A stretch of DNA of 64,000 bases, taken from assembly GCA_038744685.1 (NCBI GenBank), contig JBCDMB010000008.1:1-64000 (forward strand), given 5' to 3'. Both the position numbers and the translations under genes were made by a program. This document shows positions 19,130 to 28,814 of this stretch, one piece after another (position 1 is the stretch's first letter; each line of letters begins with the position of its first letter). Below the pieces are notes generated by a model. That model saw only the letters and a program-made list of their open reading frames with translations. It made no database searches and had not been told where the DNA came from. The DNA is from Verrucomicrobiota bacterium. Its GTDB lineage: Bacteria; Verrucomicrobiota; Verrucomicrobiia; Opitutales; Puniceicoccaceae.

Positions 19130-21320
19130 GATGGATCAGCTCCCATTGGGAAAGGTTATCGATTTCAACGGAAATCGTGGTGCCCGCCTCTGGCCGACTC
19201 TCAATCGATATCGAACCGTCCAAACGGTTCACACGCTCTTCCATCCCCCGAATTCCGAAATGCCCCGACTTCGACAGACTCTTCTTTTCAAATCCACGTC
19301 CGTCATCGCGGATCAGGAGCCGAAGGGAATTGTCCCGGTATTCGAGTTCTACAGTAAGAGTGCCCGGAGCTGCATGACGGACTGCATTCGTTACCGCTTC
19401 ACGCGCGATCATCAGCAGATGACGCTCGGCCCGCTGCTTCAAGCGCCGCGGGTTCCCGAGAATGTCGATTCTGCATTCAGCCCCGCATTCGTCGGCCAGC
19501 AATTGCAAACTTTCACGAAGCGCCGAGGGCAAATCCATCCTCTCAAGCAAGCCACCACGCAACTCGAGAATCGAAGTGCGCGACTCTTCACCGCAATGGC
19601 GAAGCATTGCTTGGACAGACTGCAAACTGGTGAGAGTCTTTCCCGTGTCCTCCCGCAGGCTTCCCATGTGCTCCTGAAGCCGATCTTTTAAGTCCGGGTT
19701 GGTCTCACCTGCCATTTGAATCGCACTTTCGACTGCTTCAAGGTGCATTAAATTACTCGTATCGAGAAACTTTCTTCCTGCCTGCAAATGAACCGCAGCG
19801 CCAGTCAGGCCTTGATCAAGATTATCGTGTAGCTCGCGAGCCATCCTCTGACGCTCGTTGAGAATTGTCTCCTGCTCTACTTGATCGGCGATGACTTTCG
19901 TCTGTTGCCCGACCGTGCGTCGAAGCAGGATCACCCAGACAAAAAAGGAAATTGCTATCACAAACACGCCTCCGGCGATCCATAGAACCTTGGCTACTGT
20001 CCACCAAGGTGCTGTTGCAATAATCTCGATACCCTCAGCCCCGCGGACTTGTAGCCAAAAACCCTCCAACTCGACCTTCAAAGGCACGTGTTCATTGCGG
20101 ATTAGGTGACAAATACCCACAATTCGCAACCTAGCCCCAGGCTCGATTTTCTTCGGCAGATCTACGTCCAACGGAACTCTCGTTTCAAACAGGCGATCTC
20201 CGGTCCGACAAATCAGAACATTTTGGCCAATCTCGTTTTCGGACTCTTCGATGACTTTGACAAGGTCGACCAGTGTTCCTTCGACCTCGACGAGTTCAAA
20301 GTTGTAACGGGTCGACAATTCCCCGGATCCGTCGAAAGGGATTGGTTCAGGAGACAGGTTCTTCTCCAAGTTCAGAACGAGACGCGCCCGGAAACCCGGA
20401 CTCACTTCACCGGGGGAGATGAAGCCCTCAATGTAAACCCGCTCCCCGACTTCGATTCCTTCCGACGATGGCACCCGAACCCGAACCGCCGAATCCCCAT
20501 CCCTAAGAAAGACTTCCTGATCCCCAACAAAGGTCACCACGCCTGAGCTATTTACGATATAGAGATACTCGGTGTCATCGATCATGAAATCGGCGAGCGG
20601 GCGCGTCTCTCCAGCACGCGCTAACAGTTCGTCAGAGATCGCTGGGACAAAATCGTCTGCAGAACTCGCAAATAACAGACGTCCCGCAGCCTGCCGTTGG
20701 TCATTGTAAACGGTGCCCGCGACCGCGTTGAAACGAACCCAGGCAAACATGATCTCCGAGATACGTTCCTCGGATTCCTTGGTGTAAGGTAACTGAACGT
20801 TCAGCGAGTAATTGTTTCGCCTCACCTCGACCATGATGTATCGCTCGTTCGAGAAATCACGGGTCACTACTTCCATCCCAACAATCCTCGCCGACAAAGT
20901 GACCCAATCACAGTCCACAAGCGGGCTCAGAAGTTGCTCGCTGTTATAGGCCTTGGGTTCGGGAAGAGGTGCCTCACCGAGAATCACGAAGTCAGCATCG
21001 ACAATCGATGAACTGAAGTTCCCGGCGTCGGCAAAACCCGTCACCCGAACCAGACTTCCCGGCTTCAGATCCAAGTGATGGTCATAGGGCCGTTTGCCCC
21101 GGACATAGATTCCATTTTTGCCGTCGTAAAGGAAGCAGGCATTACGGATCGGATCGACCCAGACCACCTGCGACTCGAGCTCGACCGGCAGCTGCTGTGC
21201 AGCAGTTTCAACATCAAGCGCACGGATCGCTTCAATCGACTGCAAAGGTTCTGCCGATGCCCAGCTCAGAATGCCCATGAGGCCAGCAAATAGGGAGACT
21301 CTAGAAACTGGGCGAGGCAT
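19122..21320 (-). CDS. Membrane sensor histidine kinase with OB-fold-like periplasmic region
   Basis: About 732 aa. ATG at 21320 is chosen over TTG at 21332. A signal peptide ends near ILSWASA. The periplasmic part (about 25-440) has repeated beta-rich units with signatures [26 protein letters not shown] and [11 protein letters not shown] that look like OB-fold modules. One transmembrane helix lies at about 443-466. The HisKA_3 dimer domain has the phospho-histidine in [16 protein letters not shown] (about residue 498), and the ATPase domain ends with [12 protein letters not shown] and [17 protein letters not shown]. Its partner is the overlapping LuxR-type regulator. The ligand is unknown; the context suggests a carbohydrate-derived signal. 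Confidence 0.92.
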   Translation of the reverse strand: MPRPVSRVSLFAGLMGILSWASAEPLQSIEAIRALDVETAAQQLPVELESQVVWVDPIRNACFLYDGKNGIYVRGKRPYDHHLDLKPGSLVRVTGFADAGNFSSSIVDADFVILGEAPLPEPKAYNSEQLLSPLVDCDWVTLSARIVGMEVVTRDFSNERYIMVEVRRNNYSLNVQLPYTKESEERISEIMFAWVRFNAVAGTVYNDQRQAAGRLLFASSADDFVPAISDELLARAGETRPLADFMIDDTEYLYIVNSSGVVTFVGDQEVFLRDGDSAVRVRVPSSEGIEVGERVYIEGFISPGEVSPGFRARLVLNLEKNLSPEPIPFDGSGELSTRYNFELVEVEGTLVDLVKVIEESENEIGQNVLICRTGDRLFETRVPLDVDLPKKIEPGARLRIVGICHLIRNEHVPLKVELEGFWLQVRGAEGIEIIATAPWWTVAKVLWIAGGVFVIAISFFVWVILLRRTVGQQTKVIADQVEQETILNERQRMARELHDNLDQGLTGAAVHLQAGRKFLDTSNLMHLEAVESAIQMAGETNPDLKDRLQEHMGSLREDTGKTLTSLQSVQAMLRHCGEESRTSILELRGGLLERMDLPSALRESLQLLADECGAECRIDILGNPRRLKQRAERHLLMIAREAVTNAVRHAAPGTLTVELEYRDNSLRLLIRDDGRGFEKKSLSKSGHFGIRGMEERVNRLDGSISIESRPEAGTTISVEIDNLSQWELIHHE

Positions 21321-21365
21321 TTTTGAAAACAAAGATCAACCTATTCAAAATGACAATCAACGAGA

Positions 21366-22055
21366 CTACCAAGGGAGTGGATCACCCGATTCGGAGAGAA
21401 AACTCCCACTTTGATCCATTGTCAGGCCGTCAATTACGCGGTGCAAACTCTTCACTGCTTCCTCGACACTGGTGGGTGCCTGATCACCACCCATCACGGT
21501 CTTCACCCAGCCAGGACTCAGGGCCACCACCACAATCTCTCTTCTACGGAGCTTTTCCGCCAAACGCCGCGAGAACATATTCAAGGCAGCCTTACTCATC
21601 GCATAGGCCTCAAGACCATCGATCGGCCGAATGTTGAGCTCCAACGACGCCATTCCAGAAGTCATATTGACGACCTTCGCTCCATGAACCAAATACGGCT
21701 CCAGCACCTGTGTCACCAGCGCTGGTGCCGTAGCATTGACTCGGAAATGAGAAGAAAACTCCTGCCCCGTCCATTCACCAAGGTTCTCCTGTTCGGCTAC
21801 TCCGGCGTTATTGATCAAGAGATCAAGAGTGGGACCCTCGAAGTTTGTTCCCAATTTCCCAATCAATTCGTCGCTCTGAAGATCGAGCTCAAGAGGAACA
21901 AAACGCTCGCCGAATTCAACTGCGAGCCTCCTGAAAACAGCTGCCTCGGTAGGTTGACGGGCGGTTGCGTAGACCCGATAGCCATTCCTTAAAAAATGTT
22001 GGACGAGTCCAAGGCCGATGCCCTGGTTGGCGCCGGTTATCAACGCGGTTTTCAT
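21366..22055 (-). CDS. Short-chain dehydrogenase/reductase
   Basis: About 229 aa, SDR classical type. The cofactor motif TGANQGIG is at the N-terminus, NNAG in [11 protein letters not shown], the catalytic serine in [10 protein letters not shown] and YAMSK (Tyr and Lys of the active site). ATG at 22055 is preferred; an in-frame GTG at 22079 would add eight residues. It sits 42 bases after GH16 and 45 before the sensor kinase in the same direction, so it is probably in that operon. Its substrate is unknown; reduction of a sugar or keto-deoxy-uronate is possible, but the sequence does not show a KduD signature. Confidence 0.9.
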   Translation of the reverse strand: MKTALITGANQGIGLGLVQHFLRNGYRVYATARQPTEAAVFRRLAVEFGERFVPLELDLQSDELIGKLGTNFEGPTLDLLINNAGVAEQENLGEWTGQEFSSHFRVNATAPALVTQVLEPYLVHGAKVVNMTSGMASLELNIRPIDGLEAYAMSKAALNMFSRRLAEKLRRREIVVVALSPGWVKTVMGGDQAPTSVEEAVKSLHRVIDGLTMDQSGSFLSESGDPLPW

Positions 22056-22097
22056 ACTTGGCAAGGCCGAGTCCGTCACGGCTCTATTTCCAAAAAG

Positions 22098-22958
<861 letters not shown>

Positions 22959-23004
22959 CGCTTAAATTATTGTCTGGTGAAACCGTTACGCGACCCTCCC
23001 CACC

Positions 23005-23107
23005 CTATCTTTAGGATAGAGCACCTTACTGGTAGGTTAACCGATCGGTAAGGTTGATTTTGGTAGGTCGACACCCACTGGCCTCTAACGAGGTCAATCG
23101 TGTCGAC
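23005..23107. promoter_or_regulatory. Cluster of inverted repeats upstream of GH16
   Basis: Four dyads lie within about 100 bases in front of the GH16 operon. They are CTATC-tttag-GATAG (23005-23019), CCTTAC...GTAAGG (23024-23053), the palindrome ACCGATCGGT inside the latter, and GTCGACAC...GTGTCGAC (23067-23107). They probably include the operator for the LuxR-type regulator of this operon, but no consensus can be assigned. Confidence 0.4.
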
Positions 23108-23366
23108 ACAAGTAAACGTGAATAAGAGACAGTTGGTAAAAACAAGTAGTCCTAGGGATAGGAACAAAACTCATCGATAGGGCCTTTAGAACCGAAGCGG
23201 CAAATAGTGTCCAATGAAGGTTGGGTCTAGGCTGAGGCAAGCCGGTCACAGTGGAAATAGATCCCCGTTTTGAATAAACCAATGCGAGGCTTGCCAGAGC
23301 CTACCCCCTTTTGCCAACTCCAAACTTGCCCAGATACAGACGACCGACATTCTAACCTCCGTGGAC

Positions 23367-23410
23367 GTCCCCATAGTTCAATGGATAGAACCGCGGTTTC
23401 CTAACGCTAA
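23367..23410 (+). pseudogene. Truncated tRNA-Arg(CCU) copy, left boundary of the island
   Basis: The first 38 bases are identical to the complete tRNA-Arg at 28638-28675: acceptor strand, D arm and anticodon arm to just past the CCU anticodon. Two bases are then missing from the 3' anticodon strand and the match ends after CGCTAA. There is no T arm or 3' acceptor strand, so it cannot work as a tRNA. A 24-base block 33 bases upstream (23311-23334) is also identical to the block before the complete gene, so part of the promoter was copied as well. Confidence 0.85.
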
Positions 23411-23671
23411 AACACTGATTATTCGTGATTTGCAGGAATCATCAAATTGTTGATGCAGAGAAACTCGGGAGATTCCACCATCATCCTGAATCCGCCCAAA
23501 TTCGCTCAATTTTCGGCATGAGGTTACAAAATTCGGGTTACAAAATGGAAACTGGCTTTTCCGACCGTACCGCGAGAAAAGTGACAAAGGTTCGATCCAA
23601 ACGCTTTTTCGCCACCAGTTCTATGACCCGTAACGAACGACACCCCAATTTCTGCAATCTTCGATCCCTAT

Positions 23672-24622
23672 TCAAACAAACCTAACGCAAAGATCAGTCA
23701 CGCTCTTCAACTCAGTTTGCAACTCAAAATAACCATTAAGCAGATTCTCAAAAACACTCTCTGTTTTCACATCCAAGGTTCGCACATGAGTCGTCCTCAG
23801 CAATAAAGATAGGGTCTCTACCTGCTTAGGTGACTCCTTTGGTTTCATCTCATTGAAGGGTTCAAAAAACAGCATTTTCCATCCCGAAACCTTTGCTTTT
23901 CCAGAAGAATCGTCTACCAGCCCCTCATATTGTAGTCTGCCGTTCCGATAGCCACGAATTAACCGAGGCCTAGCTCCGATGCCAATTGAACGTATGTCAT
24001 TTGCGTCTGGCGAGCTGCAAGGAACCTCACATGACCACAGCTCTTCTTTCATCTCAGTCGGACCATATTTTTCCCAAACTTTCCTCACCAAAGTAGCCGC
24101 CGTTCCTAAAAACTGATCTGATCCATCGAAAAAGTCCAAATCACGATCAGAATCCAGAAATTCAATGGTCCCATCACTTCTCTTAAGATAAAGCATCGTC
24201 GGCGTAAGCTCCCAAGCTTCGACAACCATAATTGTCTCAATTCCATTGAACCAACCATCCCGCTTAGTGTCTTCATATCGGTATAATTTAATTCCAAGAG
24301 CATCCGCCAATCTGTAGGCTGATTTCGTAAAACCGCGAGAGGAAACCATGATTCCAAGATGAGCTCCAACGTCGCGTTTCAGGCCGATGAAACTCTCGAC
24401 CCCCTTAACATCAACTTTCCTACTCCAGTTTTTACATTCTACGGCAAAAAAGATGTCCTCGCCAGCCAGCTTTACTCGAACGCAAACATCTATTTGTCTT
24501 TTTCGGCCTGAAATCTTTCCCATAATCCTCTCATTTCTCGTAACGGTTCCGCTTCCAGAAAAGGACTTTTCTAAGTTCTCCACTACAGACTCAAACTGCT
24601 GCCAGTCTCCATCCATTGCCAT
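23672..24622 (-). CDS. Mrr-like PD-(D/E)XK restriction endonuclease domain protein
   Basis: About 316 aa. The nuclease core is at the N-terminus: E11 in WQQFE, D45 in RKRQIDVCVR, and E62-C-K64 in FFAVECKNW, the D...ExK arrangement of Mrr/type IV-like nucleases, followed by the helix KGVESFIGLKRDVGAHLGIMVSSRGFT. The C-terminal 180 residues are unassigned. ATG at 24622 follows GGAGGG by 3 bases and another ATG at 24616 by 9; the upstream TTG at 24709 has no ribosome site. It follows the PIN-fusion gene by about 110 bases in the same direction. A DNA-cleaving role in defence is inferred from fold and neighbour. Confidence 0.75.
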   Translation of the reverse strand: MAMDGDWQQFESVVENLEKSFSGSGTVTRNERIMGKISGRKRQIDVCVRVKLAGEDIFFAVECKNWSRKVDVKGVESFIGLKRDVGAHLGIMVSSRGFTKSAYRLADALGIKLYRYEDTKRDGWFNGIETIMVVEAWELTPTMLYLKRSDGTIEFLDSDRDLDFFDGSDQFLGTAATLVRKVWEKYGPTEMKEELWSCEVPCSSPDANDIRSIGIGARPRLIRGYRNGRLQYEGLVDDSSGKAKVSGWKMLFFEPFNEMKPKESPKQVETLSLLLRTTHVRTLDVKTESVFENLLNGYFELQTELKSVTDLCVRFV

Positions 24623-24730
24623 TTTCCCTCCGAAACCGACCAAGAAACAGCACCTAATCCGGAAAATATCGACCCTCAGAGTGAGATCCACTGTTGAAGG
24701 AATCTCCAAGTTCTCGCTTCGTTCCCTCCA

Positions 24731-26848
24731 TCATTTCGATGATTGCTTAATTTTAGACATGTAATCACGTATCATCCGGTTTTGCCTGTACGGAGGAAGG
24801 TCCTTCGTCTCCTCCTCTATCGAATTAAGCCCTTCCACCAATTCATCTGGAACATAACCTTTTTCTGAGAGGTCGAATACTAACGGGAGCGCACCATCTT
24901 CCCTACGATTATAGAGGCCTAAGTACTTCACAAAATAGTTAGGATTCATGGTAAGGCTTGGTTCGTTGCGCAACGTCCGTTCATGATCTACAGCCTGCAA
25001 CCGCCTGTCTCTTGTAAGTAACCACCACGATTTGCTACTTCCCTCCCCTTTTCTTAGTTGCTCCGTTAATAAAATAATCTTCGCATCATTCCTAGAAAGT
25101 CCTTCCAAAAGATCTTGAGGGTACCGTTTAGGATTATGCCTTCTAGCAAGCAAGACTGGCCAAAGGGATTCATACGAATGCTGATCAATTGTCTCCCTCT
25201 CTTTTTCAAAACTCTTGACAAACACGCCCAGCTCTTCCTCTAGAAACTCTTTGAGATCAAGGTGCGTGTCGTTTGTTCCAGCAAAAACATCAATGAACTC
25301 TGAGAAAGTTCTGAATTCTGAACCGTGATGCATATTGAAAGCGTCAACCAACTCGTTATTTGTGTGACCACCCTCGCGACCAATATTTGAATTATAAATA
25401 GATCGCGCTGCCGACAGTGATGATGCAAGCTCAGAGATAGTCTCCTCGGTAGCATAGACTTGAGTGTCTAGCTCCTTACACTGCTTTATCATTTGAGATA
25501 CTGTTCGATCTTCAGCGTCCTTAAGATAATCGCAAAAGCAGGGTATAAGAATATTCGTATCCAGAAGAATCTTACTTGAGCTAACAATTGATGAAATTGC
25601 TTCCCTTATTTTCTGAATCTCTTGTATAGCAAACAGAAACTCGTAGGTCCGTGATGCCTTACTTAAATATTTTCTTATCAGTCCAGTGGGCCGCTTAAGA
25701 ACATTTTCAACCAGCTGCGGAAGAATATCAAATTGCTCGACACGTTCATGAACTTGAGATGTCCGCAACTCGGAAGCGGGGTCAGAGATTTTGTTGAATA
25801 CGAATTCCGCGACAGAAAGGTCTTCGGCTCCCGAGAAATCAGCATCCGAGACTGCTCTAATTGACTTTTCAGCTCTTTCATAAAGCAATGCCCGTGCAAG
25901 GGAGCAGGCATCTTCTACGAAAGCTTCTCTGTCATGGTCATAATCTATGCCAAGTGTAGGGATTAACTCATCTAGTAGAACTCCAACGTCTACACAGGCA
26001 TCTTCGCGTAGTGCGGCAAAGATTGCGTGCCTATCTGCAATCCGAATTCTCTCGCGGTGTTCCAATGTGAAAGAATCGGTTGATCTGTGGTGTTTTATTC
26101 TTCCACCCTTAGACGAAAGTCGAACCAGAAGACCGTCGACCTTACTTTTCACAATTTCAGGTGGATATGTTCGAATGACCTTAAGAAAGTCATCGTAAAC
26201 CTCCGCACGAGGTTTCGGATCATCCCCAGTCGCATCTCGGAGCGAATATTCAAGCAAGGCTTCAAGACCAATGCTTTCAAGTGATTTCCCATCCTCCCTC
26301 GCCTCCAACTCAGCTGAAAGTGAAGCGATAATTGCAACCTTTTCCGGATCGGCTTGCATGGCTCCTATACCGTCTTCGGTTTTTCTTTGGGCTGTTATTG
26401 GATCACAAAACTTCAGCGCAAGCTCTTCAGACGCTGATCGGGTCGACTCTGAAGAATTAGACCGTGAAACAAAATATGCTTGGTCGCGAATATCCAGCGC
26501 GACACCCTCTCTGCGTGCAAATTTTCGAATGTTATCAGCCTTCCCCACTACTCTCCTATTAGTACAGTAGACCAGCTCACTGAGTGAGTATCCATTACTT
26601 CTAATGGTAGAGATGGTTTCTTTTATTTTGCGCTCCCAGCTCTCGGTCACTGAATACTGGGCATAGGTATTGGGATGGTCGTCAGACCTATGAATGTAAG
26701 CGTCCCTTCCCGCGTCATGTAGTCCACCAACAGGTCTAAGATTTTCGATTTCTGAAGACAGGAATGCGTTACAAAAAGTCTCAAATTCCCATCCGCCACT
26801 TGTCGGAATATTGTTCAACGCGAATGTGATTCGTTCTGATCTGATCAT
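24731..26848 (-). CDS. Two-nuclease fusion: PD-(D/E)XK-like N-terminus, C-terminal PIN domain
   Basis: About 705 aa. ATG at 26848 is chosen because GAGGA lies 5 bases upstream; the open frame extends to 26887. Residues 20-125 resemble a PD-(D/E)XK fold: WEFETF (E22/E24), DAGRDAYI (D49), YAQYSVTESW (Q64) and LVYCTN. Residues 130-420 are helical and unassigned. About 425-625 is a PIN ribonuclease domain: KILLDTNIL (D430), ETISEL (E473), SRNDAKIILL (D588) and WLLTRDRRL (D614) supply the four acidic metal ligands. It is the first gene of a pair with the Mrr-like gene. Neither domain nor their fusion matches a defence system I can name; toxicity or interference by nucleic-acid cleavage is inferred. 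Confidence 0.7.
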   Translation of the reverse strand: MIRSERITFALNNIPTSGGWEFETFCNAFLSSEIENLRPVGGLHDAGRDAYIHRSDDHPNTYAQYSVTESWERKIKETISTIRSNGYSLSELVYCTNRRVVGKADNIRKFARREGVALDIRDQAYFVSRSNSSESTRSASEELALKFCDPITAQRKTEDGIGAMQADPEKVAIIASLSAELEAREDGKSLESIGLEALLEYSLRDATGDDPKPRAEVYDDFLKVIRTYPPEIVKSKVDGLLVRLSSKGGRIKHHRSTDSFTLEHRERIRIADRHAIFAALREDACVDVGVLLDELIPTLGIDYDHDREAFVEDACSLARALLYERAEKSIRAVSDADFSGAEDLSVAEFVFNKISDPASELRTSQVHERVEQFDILPQLVENVLKRPTGLIRKYLSKASRTYEFLFAIQEIQKIREAISSIVSSSKILLDTNILIPCFCDYLKDAEDRTVSQMIKQCKELDTQVYATEETISELASSLSAARSIYNSNIGREGGHTNNELVDAFNMHHGSEFRTFSEFIDVFAGTNDTHLDLKEFLEEELGVFVKSFEKERETIDQHSYESLWPVLLARRHNPKRYPQDLLEGLSRNDAKIILLTEQLRKGEGSSKSWWLLTRDRRLQAVDHERTLRNEPSLTMNPNYFVKYLGLYNRREDGALPLVFDLSEKGYVPDELVEGLNSIEEETKDLPPYRQNRMIRDYMSKIKQSSK

Positions 26849-27052
26849 GATTCCTCGAAGTCGATTAATTATTGGAAGACCTAGCAAACCCTCAGAGACA
26901 ATTCTATCTAAAGCTGTTAAGGACGATTTACCCTAGGCTTATCAGATCAACAAAGTCTCCTCATTCGAATGTGTAACGATACCATTTGCTCTTACTACTA
27001 CCTCTTAGCCTTCTAAGACTGGACAGTTACTCTCCATTGTAAACAAGGAAAA

Positions 27053-27097
27053 GGGGCCGTAGGGGGGACCGCTTCCGCGGTCGCCCCTGGCCGCCCC
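27053..27097. repeat. Long G+C-rich hairpin
   Basis: The core GACCGC-ttcc-GCGGTC (27067-27082) is extended by GGGG/CCCC past one mismatch and by GGCC/GGCC-type outer pairing, giving an imperfect hairpin of about 45 bases in an A+T-rich setting. It lies just past the stop of the small minus-strand ORF at 27113 and could act as a terminator-like or REP-like element. No T-run follows. Confidence 0.5.
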
Positions 27098-27112
27098 GAT
27101 TTCACTTGGTCT

Positions 27113-27367
27113 TTAGGTCCGATTGACCAGTTCGCATCGACCAACGGTTAGTTGCTCTTTGAACAACCGCACGCTTCCCACTTTGAGCGTCACTGCCTTG
27201 AAGTCCGGTTCCGCCGGATACTTTGTGACCCTCTCTCCTTGGATCTGGATGCTGGAATCTTCCTTCGGATCGAAGATTTCCTCCCATCGGACGATACCCG
27301 GTTGAGTTCCAATCCCATGGGAGACAAGGACTACGTTTCTGTCGGGTTTAGTTTTGGTTGATGTCAA
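27113..27367 (-). CDS. Small ORF of unknown function
   Basis: An 84-residue frame (NVVLVSHGIGTQPG, then a beta-rich, charged stretch ending CELVNRT). It matches no family I recognise. In its favour are its place between two dispersed-repeat structures, which usually lie between genes, and ordinary amino-acid composition. Against it are the lack of a convincing ribosome site and the decayed state of the island. It may be a remnant of a larger gene. Confidence 0.3.
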   Translation of the reverse strand: MTSTKTKPDRNVVLVSHGIGTQPGIVRWEEIFDPKEDSSIQIQGERVTKYPAEPDFKAVTLKVGSVRLFKEQLTVGRCELVNRT

Positions 27368-27370
27368 AAT

Positions 27371-27440
27371 GGAGCGGCGGCTTGAGCCGCCGAAAGAGAA
27401 ATGCCCATTGACCGCATTCGGCAGCTAAAGCAGCCGCTCC
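27371..27440. repeat. REPIN-like pair of inverted REP units
   Basis: A 24-base unit starting GGAGCGGCGGCTTGAGCC (27371-27394) is followed after 22 bases by a related 24-base unit in reverse orientation (27417-27440, reading GGAGCGGCTGCTTTAGCTGC on the minus strand). Each unit is itself a palindrome, and the pair forms a larger hairpin: the layout of REPINs mobilised in trans by RAYT Y1 transposases. Further copies lie at 30005 and 40362. No RAYT gene is in the window. The stretch 27441-27697 after it holds no gene I can support. Confidence 0.7.
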
Positions 27441-27697
27441 CAATTAAGCCCCGATTCCAACCGGCATGGAATCGAAAAATCCACACGGGGTCCTGTTCAG
27501 TGGTTTCCTCTTTTTCCCACTGGGATCACTACTGTCCGACAGAAATACTGAATTGCTGCAAAGCTGCTATCAATCCTCCCTTAGCATAGCCATCCTAAAG
27601 GAATGCACATCCCTAAGCTACCTTAACGTTTGCGCGACTAGGGCTCCAACGTCCCAATTGCCGATCCATTTGGCGATGACTTTGAAACCGATTCACT

Positions 27698-28279
27698 TCA
27701 ATTCTCGGAAAAGACGATTCGCCTCTGACCCTTATTAATGACCGCGATGAGGATTCTTCCATCTGCCAACCGAATTAAGGGTGCACCGCCGTCGATCCGT
27801 AGTTCTACCACATCCTTTGAGAACACCGAGTGATCCAGAGGTGTAATCAGGTCGACCCGATACTCTCTATGCAGTCCTTCTAGATCCGACTGAAAGAAAG
27901 AATGTATCAATTTCTGAGTTTGGCTGTCGTTGATTCGGTTGAGACCAAAAAGCAATCCAATCGTCAAAGCGAAAACTATGATGACAAGACCCAAAGGGGA
28001 AAATGCAATCGACCGGAAGGAGAAGGTTGTGCGGTGCCGATAGAGCCGGGAAACAAGCCAAACCGCCCCTGCTATTGAGTTGTACGCGACCAGTAAAATC
28101 GCGGGAACAAGCAACAAAGGACAATAAAACCGATCGAAGCTTAGGGCTCTGATCATAGTCTCAAACCCTTGACGAATAGAGAAGCTGCCCTGTTCGATCC
28201 GTTCGCCAATAAAGGAGAACACGAATAAGAGGAGGAAATAGCAGCTGACTTGAATCCAGATTTCTCGTTTTCGCATCAT
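27698..28279 (-). CDS. Predicted membrane protein of unknown function
   Basis: About 193 aa from the ATG-ATG at 28279 (an upstream TTG at 28306 is possible). Three hydrophobic segments are visible: IQVSCYFLLLFVFSFIG, FYCPLLLVPAILLVAYNSIAGAVWLVS and FSPLGLVIIVFALTIGLLFGL (about 7-25, 50-75, 88-110). These are followed by an 80-residue, probably soluble, C-terminal domain with LRIDGGAPLIRLADGRILIAVINKGQ. It does not match a family I know. It is the last gene inside the tRNA-Arg island and could be a membrane partner of the nuclease cassette, but it is 850 bases upstream of it. Confidence 0.55.
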   Translation of the reverse strand: MMRKREIWIQVSCYFLLLFVFSFIGERIEQGSFSIRQGFETMIRALSFDRFYCPLLLVPAILLVAYNSIAGAVWLVSRLYRHRTTFSFRSIAFSPLGLVIIVFALTIGLLFGLNRINDSQTQKLIHSFFQSDLEGLHREYRVDLITPLDHSVFSKDVVELRIDGGAPLIRLADGRILIAVINKGQRRIVFSEN

Positions 28280-28637
28280 ACCGACGAAACGGCATAACCT
28301 AGGCAAACATCCCCTTCGAGAAGAAAAGAGGTATGAAATCCCCTGCCCCTTGATTATTTGCTCCCATTATAGTGAGACTCCTTGGACAACCGCCTTACTT
28401 AAACCCGTGTGCATCACTTGCAGCCCCGATCTTTGCAACCCCGTCTTACTCATTGAGAAAACCGGCGCAAATCCGTGCAATCTGCGGACAATTACCTTTC
28501 GTTTCGACGGAGCCCTGCTGATGAATCCAAACGGGGATCTTTTCTCAATCTGCCCGGCTTGTAACAGACGACTCCCGACCATTTGCCAACTCCAAACTTG
28601 CCCAGAACCCTTCGAAGCGCATTCTGCGCGTTTAGGC
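28280..28637. other. Region upstream of the tRNA-Arg gene
   Basis: No gene is supported here; the open plus-strand frame through it reads into the transposase by chance. It contains the 24-base block at 28583-28606 (TTGCCAACTCC then AAACTTGCCCAGA) that is repeated exactly at 23311-23334 before the truncated tRNA copy. Its TTGCCC could serve as a -35 element for the tRNA, which starts 31 bases later. Confidence 0.5.
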
Positions 28638-28712
28638 GTCCCCATAGTTCAATGGATAGAACCGCGGTTTCCTAAACCGCTAATCCGAGTTCGAGTCTCG
28701 GTGGGGGCACCA
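28638..28712 (+). tRNA. tRNA-Arg, anticodon CCU
   Basis: The cloverleaf closes fully. The acceptor is GTCCCCA/TGGGGGC with one G-U pair; the D stem GTTC/GAAC; the anticodon stem GCGGT/ACCGC with loop TTCCTAA (anticodon CCT in DNA, reading AGG); the T stem CCGAG/CTCGG with loop TTCGAGT; discriminator A at 28709. The CCA end (28710-28712) is encoded. Its 5' half is duplicated at 23367, so this gene marks the right end of the island. Confidence 0.96.
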
Positions 28713-28814
28713 TCCTTCGTTCTGTCCTTCGGCCAGACACTTCGGGGTCTGCAGGGTCTGCCCCTCTTGATCAAAAAGTGGGGACAGGCAGCCCGAAGTG
28801 CTAACCTGCCCCCG

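Larger units (their letters stand above)
23367..28675. mobile_element. tRNA-Arg-bounded accessory island (about 5.3 kb)
   Basis: A 38-base perfect direct repeat of the 5' half of tRNA-Arg(CCU) marks both ends (23367-23404 and 28638-28675). The interior is visibly more A+T-rich than its flanks and carries genes unrelated to sugar metabolism: two nuclease-type genes, a small unknown ORF and a membrane protein, plus REPIN-like repeats. The crossover near the anticodon loop is a common target of tyrosine integrases, but no integrase gene remains inside, so it is inferred to be a decayed or satellite element. Confidence 0.6.

Noticed and set aside
22967-23282. Short minus-strand frames upstream of GH16
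   Set aside because: They cross the inverted-repeat cluster, overlap each other in different frames and have no recognisable sequence.
28350-28814. Upstream extension of the transposase frame
   Set aside because: It reads through the tRNA-Arg gene; the zinc-finger transposase begins at ATG 28815.
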